A stretch of DNA of 33,203 nt. It comes from a virus. Under the pieces are notes generated by a model that saw only the letters and a list, made by a program, of their open reading frames with translations, was not told the DNA's origin and made no database searches. Location of the stretch: the IMG/VR virus record IMGVR_UViG_3300031277_000014, positions 1 to 33,203 of that record; one strand, 5' to 3'. Below, in pieces: positions 4,769 to 13,853 of the stretch. The position numbers were made by a program, and so were the translations under genes. Numbering within the stretch: position 1 is the first letter of the stretch; each line of letters starts with the position of its first letter.

Positions 4769-5584
4769 ATGACACAGAACCAGAACATCGACAACATCGA
4801 CAACATCGACACGGCGCTTGCGAGAGTGCAAGGAAGCTTGCCTCGGATCGTGAAAGCTGAAAAAGCTAACGCAGGAACGTACGGCTACACCTATGCCGGG
4901 CTGGCCGACATCCACGTCGTCATTCTGCCCATCCTCTCGGCCAATGGTCTCGCCTGGACCTGTACTCCCACCATCCGTGACGATGGCCGATACGTCCTGG
5001 TCGGGTCACTCCGCTACGGCAAGACCAGTGAGCGGATCGAGTGCGAGTTTCCGCTCCCGTCGCAGGCACGTCCACAGGAGCTGGGGTCAGCTATTGCTTA
5101 CGCCCGCCGCTACGCCATCTGCGCAGTCGTCGGGATCGCCCCCGATGACGAGGACGACGACGGTACGGCTGCCCAGGCCGCCACGGTCGCCGCCCCCCAG
5201 CGGCAGCGTCCGACCCCTCAGGACCACGCCCCCGCCGCCCGGACCCGCCGCCAGCAGCCCACCGAAACGGCACAGCCCCAGGAAATCATCGAAATCCTGG
5301 ACGAAGCGTTCAGAAAGAGCGATCGTGCCTGGCACGTTCGGACGTGGACCACGGCACCCCGAACGGCACCCCTGCCCACCGAGCACCTGACGGAGAGGGA
5401 CTGGAAGCTCCTCCGGGCCGCCGGCGCCGATCTGACCCGCCTTCGGACGCTCGGAGACGCCCTAACCGCGATCGGACTCGCGGTGAAGTCCACGGGCAAG
5501 TGCGTGGCCGAGCTCGTGGCCCCCGATCCCGATCCCGCTGTCGAGGAGATGGACTGGGCCGAGGCCGCGGCCGAAGGCCAATAG
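4769..5584 (+). CDS. erf: ERF-family single-strand annealing recombinase
   Basis: Residues about 15-130 carry the ERF core: TALARVQGSLPRIVKAEKAN, then YGYTYAGLADIHVVILPILS (39-58), QELGSAIAYARRYAICAVVG (103-122), and the acidic end DDEDDDG. ERF proteins anneal complementary single strands during phage recombination and genome circularisation. Length (271 aa) fits the family. The C-terminal 140 residues form a Pro/Gln/Thr-rich linker and a helical tail ending in acidic residues, as in other annealing proteins that recruit single-strand binding protein. The N-terminus carries a short NIDNIDNID repeat. Ribosome-binding site GAAGGAAAACC. No partner exonuclease is adjacent; two DnaQ-like exonucleases are on the far side of the window. 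Confidence 0.88.
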   Translation: MTQNQNIDNIDNIDTALARVQGSLPRIVKAEKANAGTYGYTYAGLADIHVVILPILSANGLAWTCTPTIRDDGRYVLVGSLRYGKTSERIECEFPLPSQARPQELGSAIAYARRYAICAVVGIAPDDEDDDGTAAQAATVAAPQRQRPTPQDHAPAARTRRQQPTETAQPQEIIEILDEAFRKSDRAWHVRTWTTAPRTAPLPTEHLTERDWKLLRAAGADLTRLRTLGDALTAIGLAVKSTGKCVAELVAPDPDPAVEEMDWAEAAAEGQ

Positions 5585-5608
5585 AGCCCTCCACCCCCCA
5601 GTACGAAC

Positions 5609-5650
5609 GTGGCCCTGGTGGCTTCCCTTGGGGGCGGCCACCAGGCCCAC
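5609..5650 (+). terminator. Long intergenic hairpin
   Basis: GTGGcCCTGGTGG and CCACCAGGcCCAC form a 12-bp stem with one C-C mismatch and a 16-base loop. It is followed by an A/C-rich tract of CCACCA repeats rather than a U-run. It probably marks the end of the recombinase mRNA or a processing site before the 5707 gene. Confidence 0.45.
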
Positions 5651-5706
5651 GGAAAACCCACCACCACCACAACCACCACCACAACCACCCGTCGGAGGGA
5701 CTACTC

Positions 5707-6321
5707 ATGGACGACACCAGGAAGAAGACAATGGCCGAGCTCACTGAACTGATCATCCAGGCCGACAAGGCCGTGACCGTGGCGAAGGCGCGCTCGGATG
5801 CCCTGCGCGCCCACACACTGCGGCTGCTCACCGAGCAGGCCGCGACCGACGGGGCCGCCCCGGCCTGGCGCACCACCGACGGCACGGTCTCCCTCGACGC
5901 CTGGGACGCTGAGGCAAAGGCACAGATCACGGACGAGAACGAACTCGTCCGGTTGCTGGCCGAGGTGACGTCGGCGGACGAGATCGACCGGTACGCGAAC
6001 GCGACCATCACAGTGCCGGTTTCGTACCTGGACGAGGTCCGCGAGGCCGCCGAAGGTGCGGTCGGTCCCTTCGGTGAGGTGGCGGTCAGCCGTAGCCTCA
6101 CGCCCGAGGGCCGTGACTGGGCCTTGTCCCAGACGGTCTGTAACACGGTCTGCGAGACCGTGGACCTGGTCGACGTCGAGACCGGGGAGGTCCTCACGGA
6201 GGACGCCCCGGGTCTGATGCCCGTCAGGGCCCGTCCCCGCCTGGTCTTGCGGAGGAAGGGCAAGGCGGCCGAGGCCAAGGCGGCAGCAGAGGCAGCCCTG
6301 GAAGAAATCGCCAACATCTGA
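5707..6321 (+). CDS. Hypothetical protein next to recombinase, 204 aa
   Basis: The start ATG at 5707 has GGAGGGA upstream. The N-terminal 45 or so residues (MAELTELIIQADKAVTVAKA...) look coiled-coil. The central region is acidic and the C-terminus is a basic Ala/Lys helix (RKGKAAEAKAAAEAALEEIA). Paired CNTVCETVDLVDVETGEV suggests a beta hairpin. The spacing behind the ERF gene suggests a replication or recombination accessory protein, but I recognise no catalytic motif. Confidence 0.65.
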   Translation: MDDTRKKTMAELTELIIQADKAVTVAKARSDALRAHTLRLLTEQAATDGAAPAWRTTDGTVSLDAWDAEAKAQITDENELVRLLAEVTSADEIDRYANATITVPVSYLDEVREAAEGAVGPFGEVAVSRSLTPEGRDWALSQTVCNTVCETVDLVDVETGEVLTEDAPGLMPVRARPRLVLRRKGKAAEAKAAAEAALEEIANI

Positions 6322-6349
6322 TCGAAACCCACAACCACCAGGGGAAGAC

Positions 6350-6544
6350 ATGAGCAGAAGGCAACGGTGCCCACGCTGCGACACGATTCTGATCGTCAGC
6401 GTCGGTGACGCCGACGGATGGTGCTGGTGGTGTAGAGCGAGGAGGGACATCGTCAACCTGAGGACGTACTGGCCACGCCGGATGGACCAGAGTCTCCGTG
6501 TTAACGAGCGCGCCCGCCGCGCTCTCCACCGCGACCTCGACTGA
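6350..6544 (+). CDS. Small zinc-ribbon protein, 64 aa
   Basis: RQRCPRC near the N-terminus and GWCWWC about 17 residues later give a Cys-x2-Cys / Cys-x2-Cys zinc ribbon, followed by an Arg-rich helix (NERARRALHRDLD). The start ATG at 6350 has AGGGGAAGAC upstream. It is a typical actinophage nucleic-acid-binding miniprotein, last in the left region before the terminase genes. Confidence 0.7.
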   Translation: MSRRQRCPRCDTILIVSVGDADGWCWWCRARRDIVNLRTYWPRRMDQSLRVNERARRALHRDLD

Positions 6545-6555
6545 CAGCACGAGTC

Positions 6556-6587
6556 CTGCCCCCGCCCAGCATCCCGGGCGGGGGCAG
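6556..6587 (+). terminator. Strong hairpin separating early and late modules
   Basis: CTGCCCCCGCCC/GGGCGGGGGCAG form a perfect 12-bp stem with loop AGCATCCC. It is followed by CATGACCCCATAGACCCCTGACCCCATA, which holds three TGACCCC/AGACCCC direct repeats. There is no U-run, but its position between the last early gene and the terminase genes fits a module boundary. Confidence 0.55.
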
Positions 6588-6642
6588 ACCCATGACCCCA
6601 TAGACCCCTGACCCCATACTGAAGCTGGAGGCGGTGATCAAC

Positions 6643-7062
6643 ATGACAGAAGCACGACGCCTCGACCGGGGCCACCTCAGAGCCCGCCTCATCCGCGAGA
6701 TCGCGGGCCGCACCGAGTCCTACGCCCAGATCGCCCGCCGTCACGGCGTCACCAGATCCGCCGTCAGCCAGTTCGCCGCCCGGCACCAGCTCGCGATCCT
6801 CGACGCCCGCCAGGCCCTCGACGACGACACCGCCGCCCTCTGGGTCAGCCGCCGACGAGACCGCCTCGCCGAGATCCAGCAGACCATCGAGGACCTCGAC
6901 GCCCAGCTCGACGCCCAGCCCGAAGACCGGGCCCAACTATGGCGTTTGCGCCTGCAGGCGATCCGGCAGGCCGCCGAGGAAACCGGACAACTCCGCGACA
7001 CCGCCCCCGTCCACACCGTCGAGATCCGCCTGAACGGCGTTGACCTCGATCAGCTCACCTGA
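6643..7062 (+). CDS. terS: Terminase small subunit
   Basis: The N-terminal 60 residues hold a helix-turn-helix (ESYAQIARRHGVTRSAVSQF), the DNA-recognition domain of small terminase subunits. The rest is a helical oligomerisation region with many Leu/Gln heptads (AEIQQTIEDLDAQLDAQ). The gene directly precedes the large subunit and overlaps it by one base (TGATG), the standard pairing. ATG 6643 is preferred, but GTG 6634 lies closer to the GGAGG and is possible (3 residues longer). Confidence 0.8.
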   Translation: MTEARRLDRGHLRARLIREIAGRTESYAQIARRHGVTRSAVSQFAARHQLAILDARQALDDDTAALWVSRRRDRLAEIQQTIEDLDAQLDAQPEDRAQLWRLRLQAIRQAAEETGQLRDTAPVHTVEIRLNGVDLDQLT

Positions 7063-8411
7063 TGGGCCTGTCTCTGGTCCACGAGTACTCGCCCTACGGC
7101 GCGGCCCGGACCCTCCTGACCGCTCGCGACGACGAGGTCCTCCTGTCCGGGCCGGCCGGGACCGGGAAATCGAGGGCCTGCCTGGAGAAGATCCTCGCGG
7201 TCATGCTGTCGGTACCGCGAGCGCGCGCGCTCCTGGTCCGCAAGACCCTGGCGTCTCTGTCGTCCACGGGCCTGGTCACGTGGCGTGAGCACGTGGCCGC
7301 CGAGGTCCTGGCCGCCGGCGTTGTCCACTACTACGGCGGGTCCTCCGTGGAGCCGCCGGCGTACATCTTCACCAACGGGTCCCGGGTCCTCGTCGGGGGC
7401 ATGGACAAGGCCACGAAAATCATGTCCAGCGAGTACGACCTGATCTTCGTGCAGGAGGCCATCGAGCTCACGCAGACGGACTGGGAGCACCTGACAACCC
7501 GTCTGCGCAACGGCAGGGTCTCCTACCAGCAGGTCATCGCGGACACGAACCCCGACAAGCCCTCCCACTGGCTCAAGACACGGTGTGACCAGGGCCGGAC
7601 CAGGCTCATCGCCTGTCACCACGAGGACAACCCCCGCCTCGTCGACCAGGACACCAGAAAGCCCACCCCCGAGGGCGCCGTGTACCTGGCGCGCCTGGAC
7701 AACCTCACCGGCGTCCGGCACAAGCGCCTGCGTCTGGGCCAGTGGGTCGCGGCCGAGGGCCAGATCTACGACGAGTGGGACCCGGACGTCCACGTCGTCG
7801 AACCTCGGCCCCTCCCGAAATCCTGGACCCGCCTGTGGTCCGTGGACTTCGGCTACCTGCACCCGTTCGTGTGCCAACGGTGGGCGGTGGACCCCGACGG
7901 CCGGATGATCCTGTACGCGGAGCACTACCGCACCGGGTGGACCATCGACCAGCACGCCGCCCAGCTCCTGTCCGAGGTCACCGACCCCAACACCGGCCAG
8001 TGGCTCGAACCCCGCCCCGCGGCGATCGTCTGCGACCACGACGCCGAGAGCCGGGCCCGCCTCGAAACCCTCCTCGGCCAATCCACCACCCCCGCCGACA
8101 AACGCGTCCTCGAAGGCATCCAGGTCGTCCAGCAGGCCCTGCGGGTCCCGGTCGATCCCACGGCCCACTCCGACCACCGGCCGCGGCCCATGCTCGTCGT
8201 CCACCGGGACGCCGTCCGCCACCGCGACCCCGCCCTCGTCGACGCCGTCGCCCCCACCGGTACCGCCGAAGAGATCCCCGGCTACGTCTGGGACGACCCC
8301 ACCAAACGCGAGCAACCCGTCAAACTTCTCGATGATGGTTGTGACGCGATGCGGTATGCGGCCATGTGGGCCCGGCAGCCACGGGGAGTACAGATCCGCG
8401 ACCTGTGGTGA
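7062..8411 (+). CDS. terL: Terminase large subunit
   Basis: This is the packaging ATPase/nuclease. The Walker A motif GPAGTGKS is at residues 30-37, and the Walker B-like YDLIFVQEA at about 125-133 ends in the catalytic Glu. IADTNP (about 159-164) fits the coupling motif. The C-terminal nuclease domain shows SVDFG (Asp262) and IVCDHDAESR (about 325), acidic residues expected of the RNase H-like fold, and LLDDGCDAMRYA near the end. Length 449 aa is normal. One-base overlap with terS. Confidence 0.95.
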   Translation: MGLSLVHEYSPYGAARTLLTARDDEVLLSGPAGTGKSRACLEKILAVMLSVPRARALLVRKTLASLSSTGLVTWREHVAAEVLAAGVVHYYGGSSVEPPAYIFTNGSRVLVGGMDKATKIMSSEYDLIFVQEAIELTQTDWEHLTTRLRNGRVSYQQVIADTNPDKPSHWLKTRCDQGRTRLIACHHEDNPRLVDQDTRKPTPEGAVYLARLDNLTGVRHKRLRLGQWVAAEGQIYDEWDPDVHVVEPRPLPKSWTRLWSVDFGYLHPFVCQRWAVDPDGRMILYAEHYRTGWTIDQHAAQLLSEVTDPNTGQWLEPRPAAIVCDHDAESRARLETLLGQSTTPADKRVLEGIQVVQQALRVPVDPTAHSDHRPRPMLVVHRDAVRHRDPALVDAVAPTGTAEEIPGYVWDDPTKREQPVKLLDDGCDAMRYAAMWARQPRGVQIRDLW

Positions 8412-8442
8412 CGTACCTCATCCGCGCCCGTAGGATCAGGAC

Positions 8443-10644
8443 GTGGCGATCACCTGGAGAAGCATCCTCCCCAGGAGACGCAACCCGTCCGCGCAGGCCC
8501 CCATCGCCTACGTCAACCCGACCCTCGGAGGCCTCCTCACCGGTGAGGGCGGAGCCAGCCTCGCCCACCGCGAGGAAATCCTCCGCACCTCGATGGGACG
8601 CTCCGGGACCCTCACCGCCGTCCTCGACGGCATCGTGTCCTCCGTCGCTGCCGTCCGCTGGCACCTCTACCGTTCCTCCCCCTCCGGGCTACCCGAGGAC
8701 CGCCTCGAAATCACACAGCACCCGGCGCTCGCCGTCCTGACCAGGCCGAACCCGCACCTGTCCTGGATGGACCTGGTCTCCACGTGGACCCTGCACTACG
8801 AGCTCGTCGGTGAGGCGTACGGGATCCTGACCAGGATGGGTCGTGTCCCGGTCGAGATCTGGCCAGCCCGCCCGGACCGCATGAACCCCGTCCCCTCCCG
8901 AGAGGACTTCATCAAGGTCTGGGAGTACCGGGGCCCGGACGGGTCGATCACTGAGATCCCTGTCGAGGACGTCATCTGCTGGCGTTCCCCAAACCCTTGG
9001 GATCCGTATCACGGGATCGGCGTCCTGCAGTCCATCCTGGTCGAGACCGAATCAGCCGCCTACAGCGCCGAATGGAACAGGAACTTTTTCCTGAATTCTG
9101 CGACGCCTGGTGGGGTCATCGAGTTCGACCGGGTCCTGTCCGATGACGAGTGGGCGACCCAGCAGAAGCGGTGGCGCGCCTCCCATAAGGGCGTACGGAA
9201 CGCCCACCGGGTCGCGACCATCGAGGGCGGCGGCAAATGGGTCAACGCCAGCTACAGCATGCGGGACATGCAGTTCACCGAACTGCGGAGAATCAGTAGC
9301 GAAGCGATCCGGGAGGCCTTCCGCTACCCGCTCCCGCTCCTGGGGACCACGACCGACGTGAACCGGGCGACCGCTCAGGCCGCTATCGCGATCCGTCAAT
9401 CAGAGATCACCCTTCCCCTCGTCGAGAGACTGAGGGGAGTCCTGAACCGCAGTCTCCTGTCCCAGTACGCCGGGGCCGAGCGCTTGGAGTTTGATTTCGA
9501 GAACCCGGTCAGCGCGGACGAGGAGCTGGAGAACGCTGGCTTGGCCATCCGCGCTACCGCCGCCCGGGCCCTCGTCGAAGCCGGCTGGTCCCCGGACGAC
9601 GTCCTGACCACGGTCGATCTGCCAGCCATGGAGTGGATCGGCCCCACAGCCACCACGACCGGGAGACAGACAGACACCACCACCGACGGGGACGGTAATG
9701 GTGGAGGCCCCTCTGCTGACGAGAGAAATACCGGCCGGCGACAACGTCCTACGGGGGTAGACACAGCACCAGCAGAAACAGCAGAGGGACCTCACCACCA
9801 CCATGCCACTACCCACCACACGGCGCAGGCAGATCTCCCGGAACCCCCCGAGGGCATCCCCGCCGAACTCTCCGAGGACCCCGACCTCGACGCCGTCCAA
9901 GCAGCATGGCTCCGACACCTCGACGACGTCCTCGACGAGTGGGACGAGGTCCTCGCCGCCCAGTACGCCGATCTGACCCGACAGGTCAGAGACGCCATCG
10001 ACAGCGGAGACCTCACCAACCTCACCAACCTCTCCACCCCTACCGGGCAAGCCCTCGCCGTCCTCATCGCGGCCCTGACCAGCATCGCTGAGACCGCTGC
10101 CAGCACCGCTGCCGACGAGGTCGAGGCCCAGGACGTCCCGGCCGACCCTGCCCCGGTCGACGAGACCTGGATCACCGAGCACGCCCAGGTCGTGGTGGCG
10201 CTCCTGGGCCTGGCGCTCGCGGTATCCGCTGCCCGGACCGCTCTGCCGCTGGCACAGTCCGGGATGTCCGGGGACGAGGTCGCAGCCGCCGTCCGCGTAG
10301 CCCTGAACGACCTGACCGACGCCCAACCCCGCCTGGCCCTCGGGGCCGCTCTGACCGCTGCCCAAAATCAATCACGGCTGGCGACGTTCGCGGCGGCCGC
10401 GGAGCAGCCGGATGCCCCGATCCCCGCGTACTACGCCTCCGAGGTCCTCGACAGCAATACGTGCCCGGCGTGTCGGGAGGTCGACCGGCGGTGGCTCGGG
10501 AACGATCTCACCCTGGTGCGTCGCCTGTACCCGTCCGGAGGGTACGTCGATTGTGAGGGAGGGCCACGCTGCCGAGGCACCGTCGTCGTGGTCTGGAGAC
10601 CCGGCGCCGACACCACCACCTGGACGGAGGGAGAGCCCCTGTGA
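8443..10644 (+). CDS. Portal protein fused to MuF-like minor head domain, 733 aa
   Basis: Residues 1 to about 400 form an HK97-type portal (EAYGILTRMGRVPVEIWPAR; DVICWRSPNPWDPYHGIGVL; NRNFFLNSATPGGVI; LPLLGTTTDVNRATAQAA), the dodecameric DNA gate of the capsid. After a low-complexity Thr/Asp/Gly linker with a His run, the C-terminus is a MuF-like domain ending CPACREVDRRWLG...GGYVDCEGGPRCRG. MuF domains associate with the portal in the prohead. The start is GTG at 8443. In the linker an ATG at 9803 opens a different frame (MPLPTTRRRQISRN) that looks like the usual start of a separate MuF gene and loses its coding signal near a run of six C. The fusion may therefore be recent or due to an indel. 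Confidence 0.92.
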   Translation: MAITWRSILPRRRNPSAQAPIAYVNPTLGGLLTGEGGASLAHREEILRTSMGRSGTLTAVLDGIVSSVAAVRWHLYRSSPSGLPEDRLEITQHPALAVLTRPNPHLSWMDLVSTWTLHYELVGEAYGILTRMGRVPVEIWPARPDRMNPVPSREDFIKVWEYRGPDGSITEIPVEDVICWRSPNPWDPYHGIGVLQSILVETESAAYSAEWNRNFFLNSATPGGVIEFDRVLSDDEWATQQKRWRASHKGVRNAHRVATIEGGGKWVNASYSMRDMQFTELRRISSEAIREAFRYPLPLLGTTTDVNRATAQAAIAIRQSEITLPLVERLRGVLNRSLLSQYAGAERLEFDFENPVSADEELENAGLAIRATAARALVEAGWSPDDVLTTVDLPAMEWIGPTATTTGRQTDTTTDGDGNGGGPSADERNTGRRQRPTGVDTAPAETAEGPHHHHATTHHTAQADLPEPPEGIPAELSEDPDLDAVQAAWLRHLDDVLDEWDEVLAAQYADLTRQVRDAIDSGDLTNLTNLSTPTGQALAVLIAALTSIAETAASTAADEVEAQDVPADPAPVDETWITEHAQVVVALLGLALAVSAARTALPLAQSGMSGDEVAAAVRVALNDLTDAQPRLALGAALTAAQNQSRLATFAAAAEQPDAPIPAYYASEVLDSNTCPACREVDRRWLGNDLTLVRRLYPSGGYVDCEGGPRCRGTVVVVWRPGADTTTWTEGEPL

Positions 10645-11471
10645 GACCGCGAGCGCTCGTCCGAGCAGGGGCACCACGCCCCCAGGCCCGGACCAGACCC
10701 ACCAACGAAACGACGTCGGAGGAGACTCTTGACCTGCTCCTGTACGGGGTCATTGGCTGGGGCATCTGGGTCGAGGACATTGTTCTGGAGCTCTCCCGCA
10801 CTACGGCCACCCGGATCCGGGTGGCCGTGAACTCCCCGGGAGGCGATGCTTTCGACGGGATCGCCTTGTACAACGCCCTCGTGAAGCATCCGGCGCATGT
10901 CCGGGTCGAGGTCGATGGCCTCGCAGCGTCCGCGGCTTCCGTGATCGCTATGGCGGGCGACGAGATCGTCATGGGGACCGGGGCCACCATGATGATCCAC
11001 GACGCGTCGGTGACGATGCAGGGGTCGGCGTCCGAGCTCCGGCAGGCCGCGGAAACCCTGGACACCCTGTCCGAGGGCATCGCGGCGGTCTACGCGCGCC
11101 GGGCCGGGGGTGATCCGGGAGTATGGCGGGAGGCCATGCTCGCTGAGACGTGGTTGTCCGGGGAGGAGGCTGTCGAGGCGGGTCTGGCCACGACTGTCGC
11201 TGCTCTCGATCAGCACGACGGCGATGGTAACGGCGGCGGCGCCGAGGCCGGGTCCGAGGATGAGGCCACTGACCAGGTTCTTGATCTTGACTCCAGTATC
11301 CGGGCCTCCTGGACCTGGGACGGTCGAGATGCTGCCCCGCCCCCTACCCGCCTGCTCCGCCACCTCCACAACCAGGACCGGGACCGGGACCATACGCCCT
11401 TCACCATCGACGACGAGACAGAGCAGCGGGTCTCGGACCTCCGCGCCGCGCTCGCCACCCTGAGGAGATGA
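10641..11471 (+). CDS. ClpP-like prohead maturation protease
   Basis: This has the ClpP fold: NSPGGDAFDGIALYNAL (about 64-80), catalytic Ser97 in DGLAAS, catalytic His120 in MMIHDAS, and ETWLSGEEAVEAGL. Such proteases cut the scaffold and capsid N-terminal region during maturation, and they are normally encoded between portal and major capsid genes, as here. The GTG start overlaps the portal stop by four bases. The C-terminal 80 residues are acidic and disordered, possibly a fused scaffold segment; no separate scaffold gene is visible. Confidence 0.92.
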   Translation: MRPRALVRAGAPRPQARTRPTNETTSEETLDLLLYGVIGWGIWVEDIVLELSRTTATRIRVAVNSPGGDAFDGIALYNALVKHPAHVRVEVDGLAASAASVIAMAGDEIVMGTGATMMIHDASVTMQGSASELRQAAETLDTLSEGIAAVYARRAGGDPGVWREAMLAETWLSGEEAVEAGLATTVAALDQHDGDGNGGGAEAGSEDEATDQVLDLDSSIRASWTWDGRDAAPPPTRLLRHLHNQDRDRDHTPFTIDDETEQRVSDLRAALATLRR

Positions 11472-11472
11472 C

Positions 11473-12837
11473 ATGCCGACCCGCACCCCCATCCCCACCA
11501 CCCCCGCCGAACTGGAAGAAATGCTCGGCGACACCACGCGCATGGCCGAGGTCCTGCGAGACCCCACCGAATTCCGGGCCTTCATCCGGGCCTACACCGA
11601 CGCGAGCATGACGAAGGACCTCCAGGCCCAGATCGACGAGGGTATCGAGGCCGGGATCGTCGATTTCCAGCAGCGGGCCGCGAAGACGGGGGGGATCCTG
11701 CCCGCGCAGCGCACGCCTCTGGACCTCCGGCCCTCTGCCGCGAAGTCCTCGGCGCAGCGCACCGCGTCGTACTGGCCCGACGCCCCCGGCGCTGCCCTCG
11801 ACAAGCACGACCTGTCGTTGGGCGACTTCGCGAGGATGTCCTCGCACCGGTTCGATTCCGACCCCAAGATCAACGAACTCCGTGGACGATACAAAAACGA
11901 TTACGGCAGCGTGGTGCCCTCGGAAGGCGGATTCCTCCTGCCGGAGACTCTGTCGTCGCAGCTGATGCAAATGTCACTGGAGACGGCGGTCGTCAGGCCG
12001 CGGGCCGTCGTGGTCCCCATGACGACACAAACGCTCGCATTCCCGGCCGTCGACGTTAACACTCATGTCGGCAGTGTGTTCGGTGGTATCACGACACAGT
12101 GGGCTGCTGAGGGTGAGACTCTCACCCCCAGCTCCGCGAAGTTCGGCCGGATCCTCCTGCAGGCCGCGAAGTTGGCGGCCTTCGCCGGGGTCCCGAACGA
12201 ATTCGTCGCCGATGCCCTGCCGGCGTTCGTCGAGTTCATCACCACCGCGTACCCGCAGGCCATCACTCACGCAGAGGACTCCGCGTTCCTGACCGGGGAC
12301 GGGGTCGGGAAGCCCCTCGGTGTCCTGAAGGCGTCGTCCCGGGCCACCGTGGCAAAGGAAACCGGCCAGGCAAAGAACACGATCGTCTGGGAGAACCTGG
12401 TCTCCACGTATGCGCGGATGTTCCCGTCGTCGTTGGGCCGCGCCGTGTGGATCGCGTCCATCGACACGTTCCGCGAGCTGTTCACGATGGGGATGACGGT
12501 GGGGACTGGAGGGGGCCCGGTGATGTTCGGGTATGGCGGGGGTACTGCCTCCCCGACACTGTCCATCCTCGGAAGGCCCGTGATCTTCACCGAAAAGACC
12601 CCGACGATCGGAAACGAGGGTGACATTTCCTTTGTTGATCTCGGGTACTACATCGTCGGGGATCGGAAGATGCTGATGGCTGAATCGTCAGCGCATTTCT
12701 CGTTCGGCACCGATGAGACGGTGTGGCGTTTCATCCAGCGGGTCGATGGACGTCCCTCGTTGATCTCGTCGATTATCCCGAAGAATTCTGGTTCGGCTTT
12801 GTCCGCGTACGTGACGCTCGCAGATCGTCTCGTCTGA
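11473..12837 (+). CDS. HK97-fold major capsid protein
   Basis: The first 140 residues are a charged helical delta-domain (ELEEMLGDTTRMAEVLRDPT...), expected to act as scaffold and be removed by the upstream protease. The mature region follows: GGFLLPETLSSQLMQMSLE, VVPMTTQTLAFPAVD, WAAEGETLTPSSAKFGRILL, AFLTGDGVGKPLGVL, and a C-terminal VGDRKMLMAESSAHF. These are hallmark segments of phage HK97-type capsid proteins. Length 454 aa fits precursor size. It starts two bases after the protease stop (TGA C ATG). Confidence 0.95.
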   Translation: MPTRTPIPTTPAELEEMLGDTTRMAEVLRDPTEFRAFIRAYTDASMTKDLQAQIDEGIEAGIVDFQQRAAKTGGILPAQRTPLDLRPSAAKSSAQRTASYWPDAPGAALDKHDLSLGDFARMSSHRFDSDPKINELRGRYKNDYGSVVPSEGGFLLPETLSSQLMQMSLETAVVRPRAVVVPMTTQTLAFPAVDVNTHVGSVFGGITTQWAAEGETLTPSSAKFGRILLQAAKLAAFAGVPNEFVADALPAFVEFITTAYPQAITHAEDSAFLTGDGVGKPLGVLKASSRATVAKETGQAKNTIVWENLVSTYARMFPSSLGRAVWIASIDTFRELFTMGMTVGTGGGPVMFGYGGGTASPTLSILGRPVIFTEKTPTIGNEGDISFVDLGYYIVGDRKMLMAESSAHFSFGTDETVWRFIQRVDGRPSLISSIIPKNSGSALSAYVTLADRLV

Positions 12838-12864
12838 GTCTGATCCCGAAAAGGAGAGATATCT

Positions 12865-13377
12865 ATGGATGCCCTCGGACGCCTCTACGATCTGAGCATT
12901 GGTTTCGCCCCGGTCGACATGCAGGCAGCCCAGACCGGCAAAAGGTTCCACATGCGGGACTGCCGTGCCGTCGACGTCGTCCTGTTCAAGGCTGCTGGGA
13001 CTGCTGGCGACGACCCCACCCTCACCCTGCAGGAGCACACCGCCTACACCAGCGGCACCAGCGCCAACCTCGTGGCGATCGACAAGTACTGGGTCAAGGC
13101 CGAAGCCACTCTCGATGGGGACGAGACCTGGACCGAGGTCACGCAGACCGCTGCCGCCACCATCGCCGACCCAGGCGGAGCCCTCACTTCCGCTGAAGAA
13201 CAGCAAATCGTCGTTTTCACCGTCGAGGCCACGGACCTCACCGACGGCTACGAATGGATCTCCGTCAACATGGCCGACACCGGGACGAACGCCCAGCTCG
13301 GCTGCGTGCTCTACCTCCCCCACGACCTCGACATCCAGCGGGCCCCCGCGAACATGCCCCAGTGGCTCACCGCCTGA
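12865..13377 (+). CDS. Virion-associated hypothetical, probable head accessory protein, 170 aa
   Basis: Strong ribosome-binding site (AAAAGGAGAG) and ATG 12865, directly after the capsid gene. The product is beta-rich (FHMRDCRAVDVVLFKAAGTA; EQQIVVFTVEATDLTDGYEW) and ends in QRAPANMPQWLTA. Position and composition suggest a capsid decoration or stabilising protein. It pairs in style with the next gene: both start MxxxxxLY/YLPGE and have a similar beta-sandwich pattern. Family not recognised. Confidence 0.7.
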   Translation: MDALGRLYDLSIGFAPVDMQAAQTGKRFHMRDCRAVDVVLFKAAGTAGDDPTLTLQEHTAYTSGTSANLVAIDKYWVKAEATLDGDETWTEVTQTAAATIADPGGALTSAEEQQIVVFTVEATDLTDGYEWISVNMADTGTNAQLGCVLYLPHDLDIQRAPANMPQWLTA

Positions 13378-13389
13378 CAAGGAGAAACC

Positions 13390-13851
13390 ATGTCCGTCTA
13401 TCTCCCGGGCGAGGTCTTCACCAGAGGTCTCCTGGGCCTGCACGTCGCCCGGGCCACCGCCACCCTGCCCGCCAGCACAGCCGGAGCACTATTCACCGTG
13501 TCCGGTGGAATCGTGGGCGTAACCGCCCTCATCGGCGAGGTCACCACCGTCATCCAGACCCAGGCAAACGACACCAAGATCGTCTCGAACCCCACCACCG
13601 GGTCGGATGTCGATCTGTGTGCTGTGCTGGACATCACGGCAGACGAGGTCGGCTGCCTGTACGGCATCACCGGCCTGACCTCCGATGCCCTCGTCGGTGG
13701 CGGCGCCGGAGCCACCGTCCTCCCCCGCAACCTCCTCGTGGTCCCCGAAGGAACCATCGACCTGAGCTGCGCAGCCACCAACACCGGCTCCGTGAAATGG
13801 GATCTGTGGTACGTCCCGATCGACAATGGTGCGTCCGTGGCTGCGGCCTGA
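13390..13851 (+). CDS. Virion-associated hypothetical, probable head decoration protein, 153 aa
   Basis: ATG 13390 has AAGGAGAAACC upstream. The protein is rich in Gly, Thr and Val with alternating beta strands (ARATATLPASTAGALFTVSG; GNLL-type PRNLLVVPEGTIDLSCAATN) and ends KWDLWYVPIDNGASVAAA. In actinophages, similar small beta proteins directly downstream of the capsid gene are often head-decorating. No specific family assigned. Confidence 0.68.
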   Translation: MSVYLPGEVFTRGLLGLHVARATATLPASTAGALFTVSGGIVGVTALIGEVTTVIQTQANDTKIVSNPTTGSDVDLCAVLDITADEVGCLYGITGLTSDALVGGGAGATVLPRNLLVVPEGTIDLSCAATNTGSVKWDLWYVPIDNGASVAAA

Positions 13852-13853
13852 CC

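Noticed and set aside
5218-6936. Long minus-strand open frames opposite the recombinase and downstream genes
   Set aside because: They are Arg/Pro/Ser-rich shadows typical of the non-coding strand of high-GC genes. The plus-strand frames have recognisable domains, ribosome-binding sites and better third-position bias.
7050-8315. 421-codon minus-strand open frame opposite the terminase large subunit
   Set aside because: It mirrors the terminase codons (Gly/Val/Asp-rich), has no family resemblance, and the plus strand has clear ATPase motifs.
9241-9300. Self-target of spacer 2 in the portal gene (shared CAGTTCACCG)
   Set aside because: Only about 10 bases match, which is expected by chance in high-GC sequence; the rest of the spacer differs.
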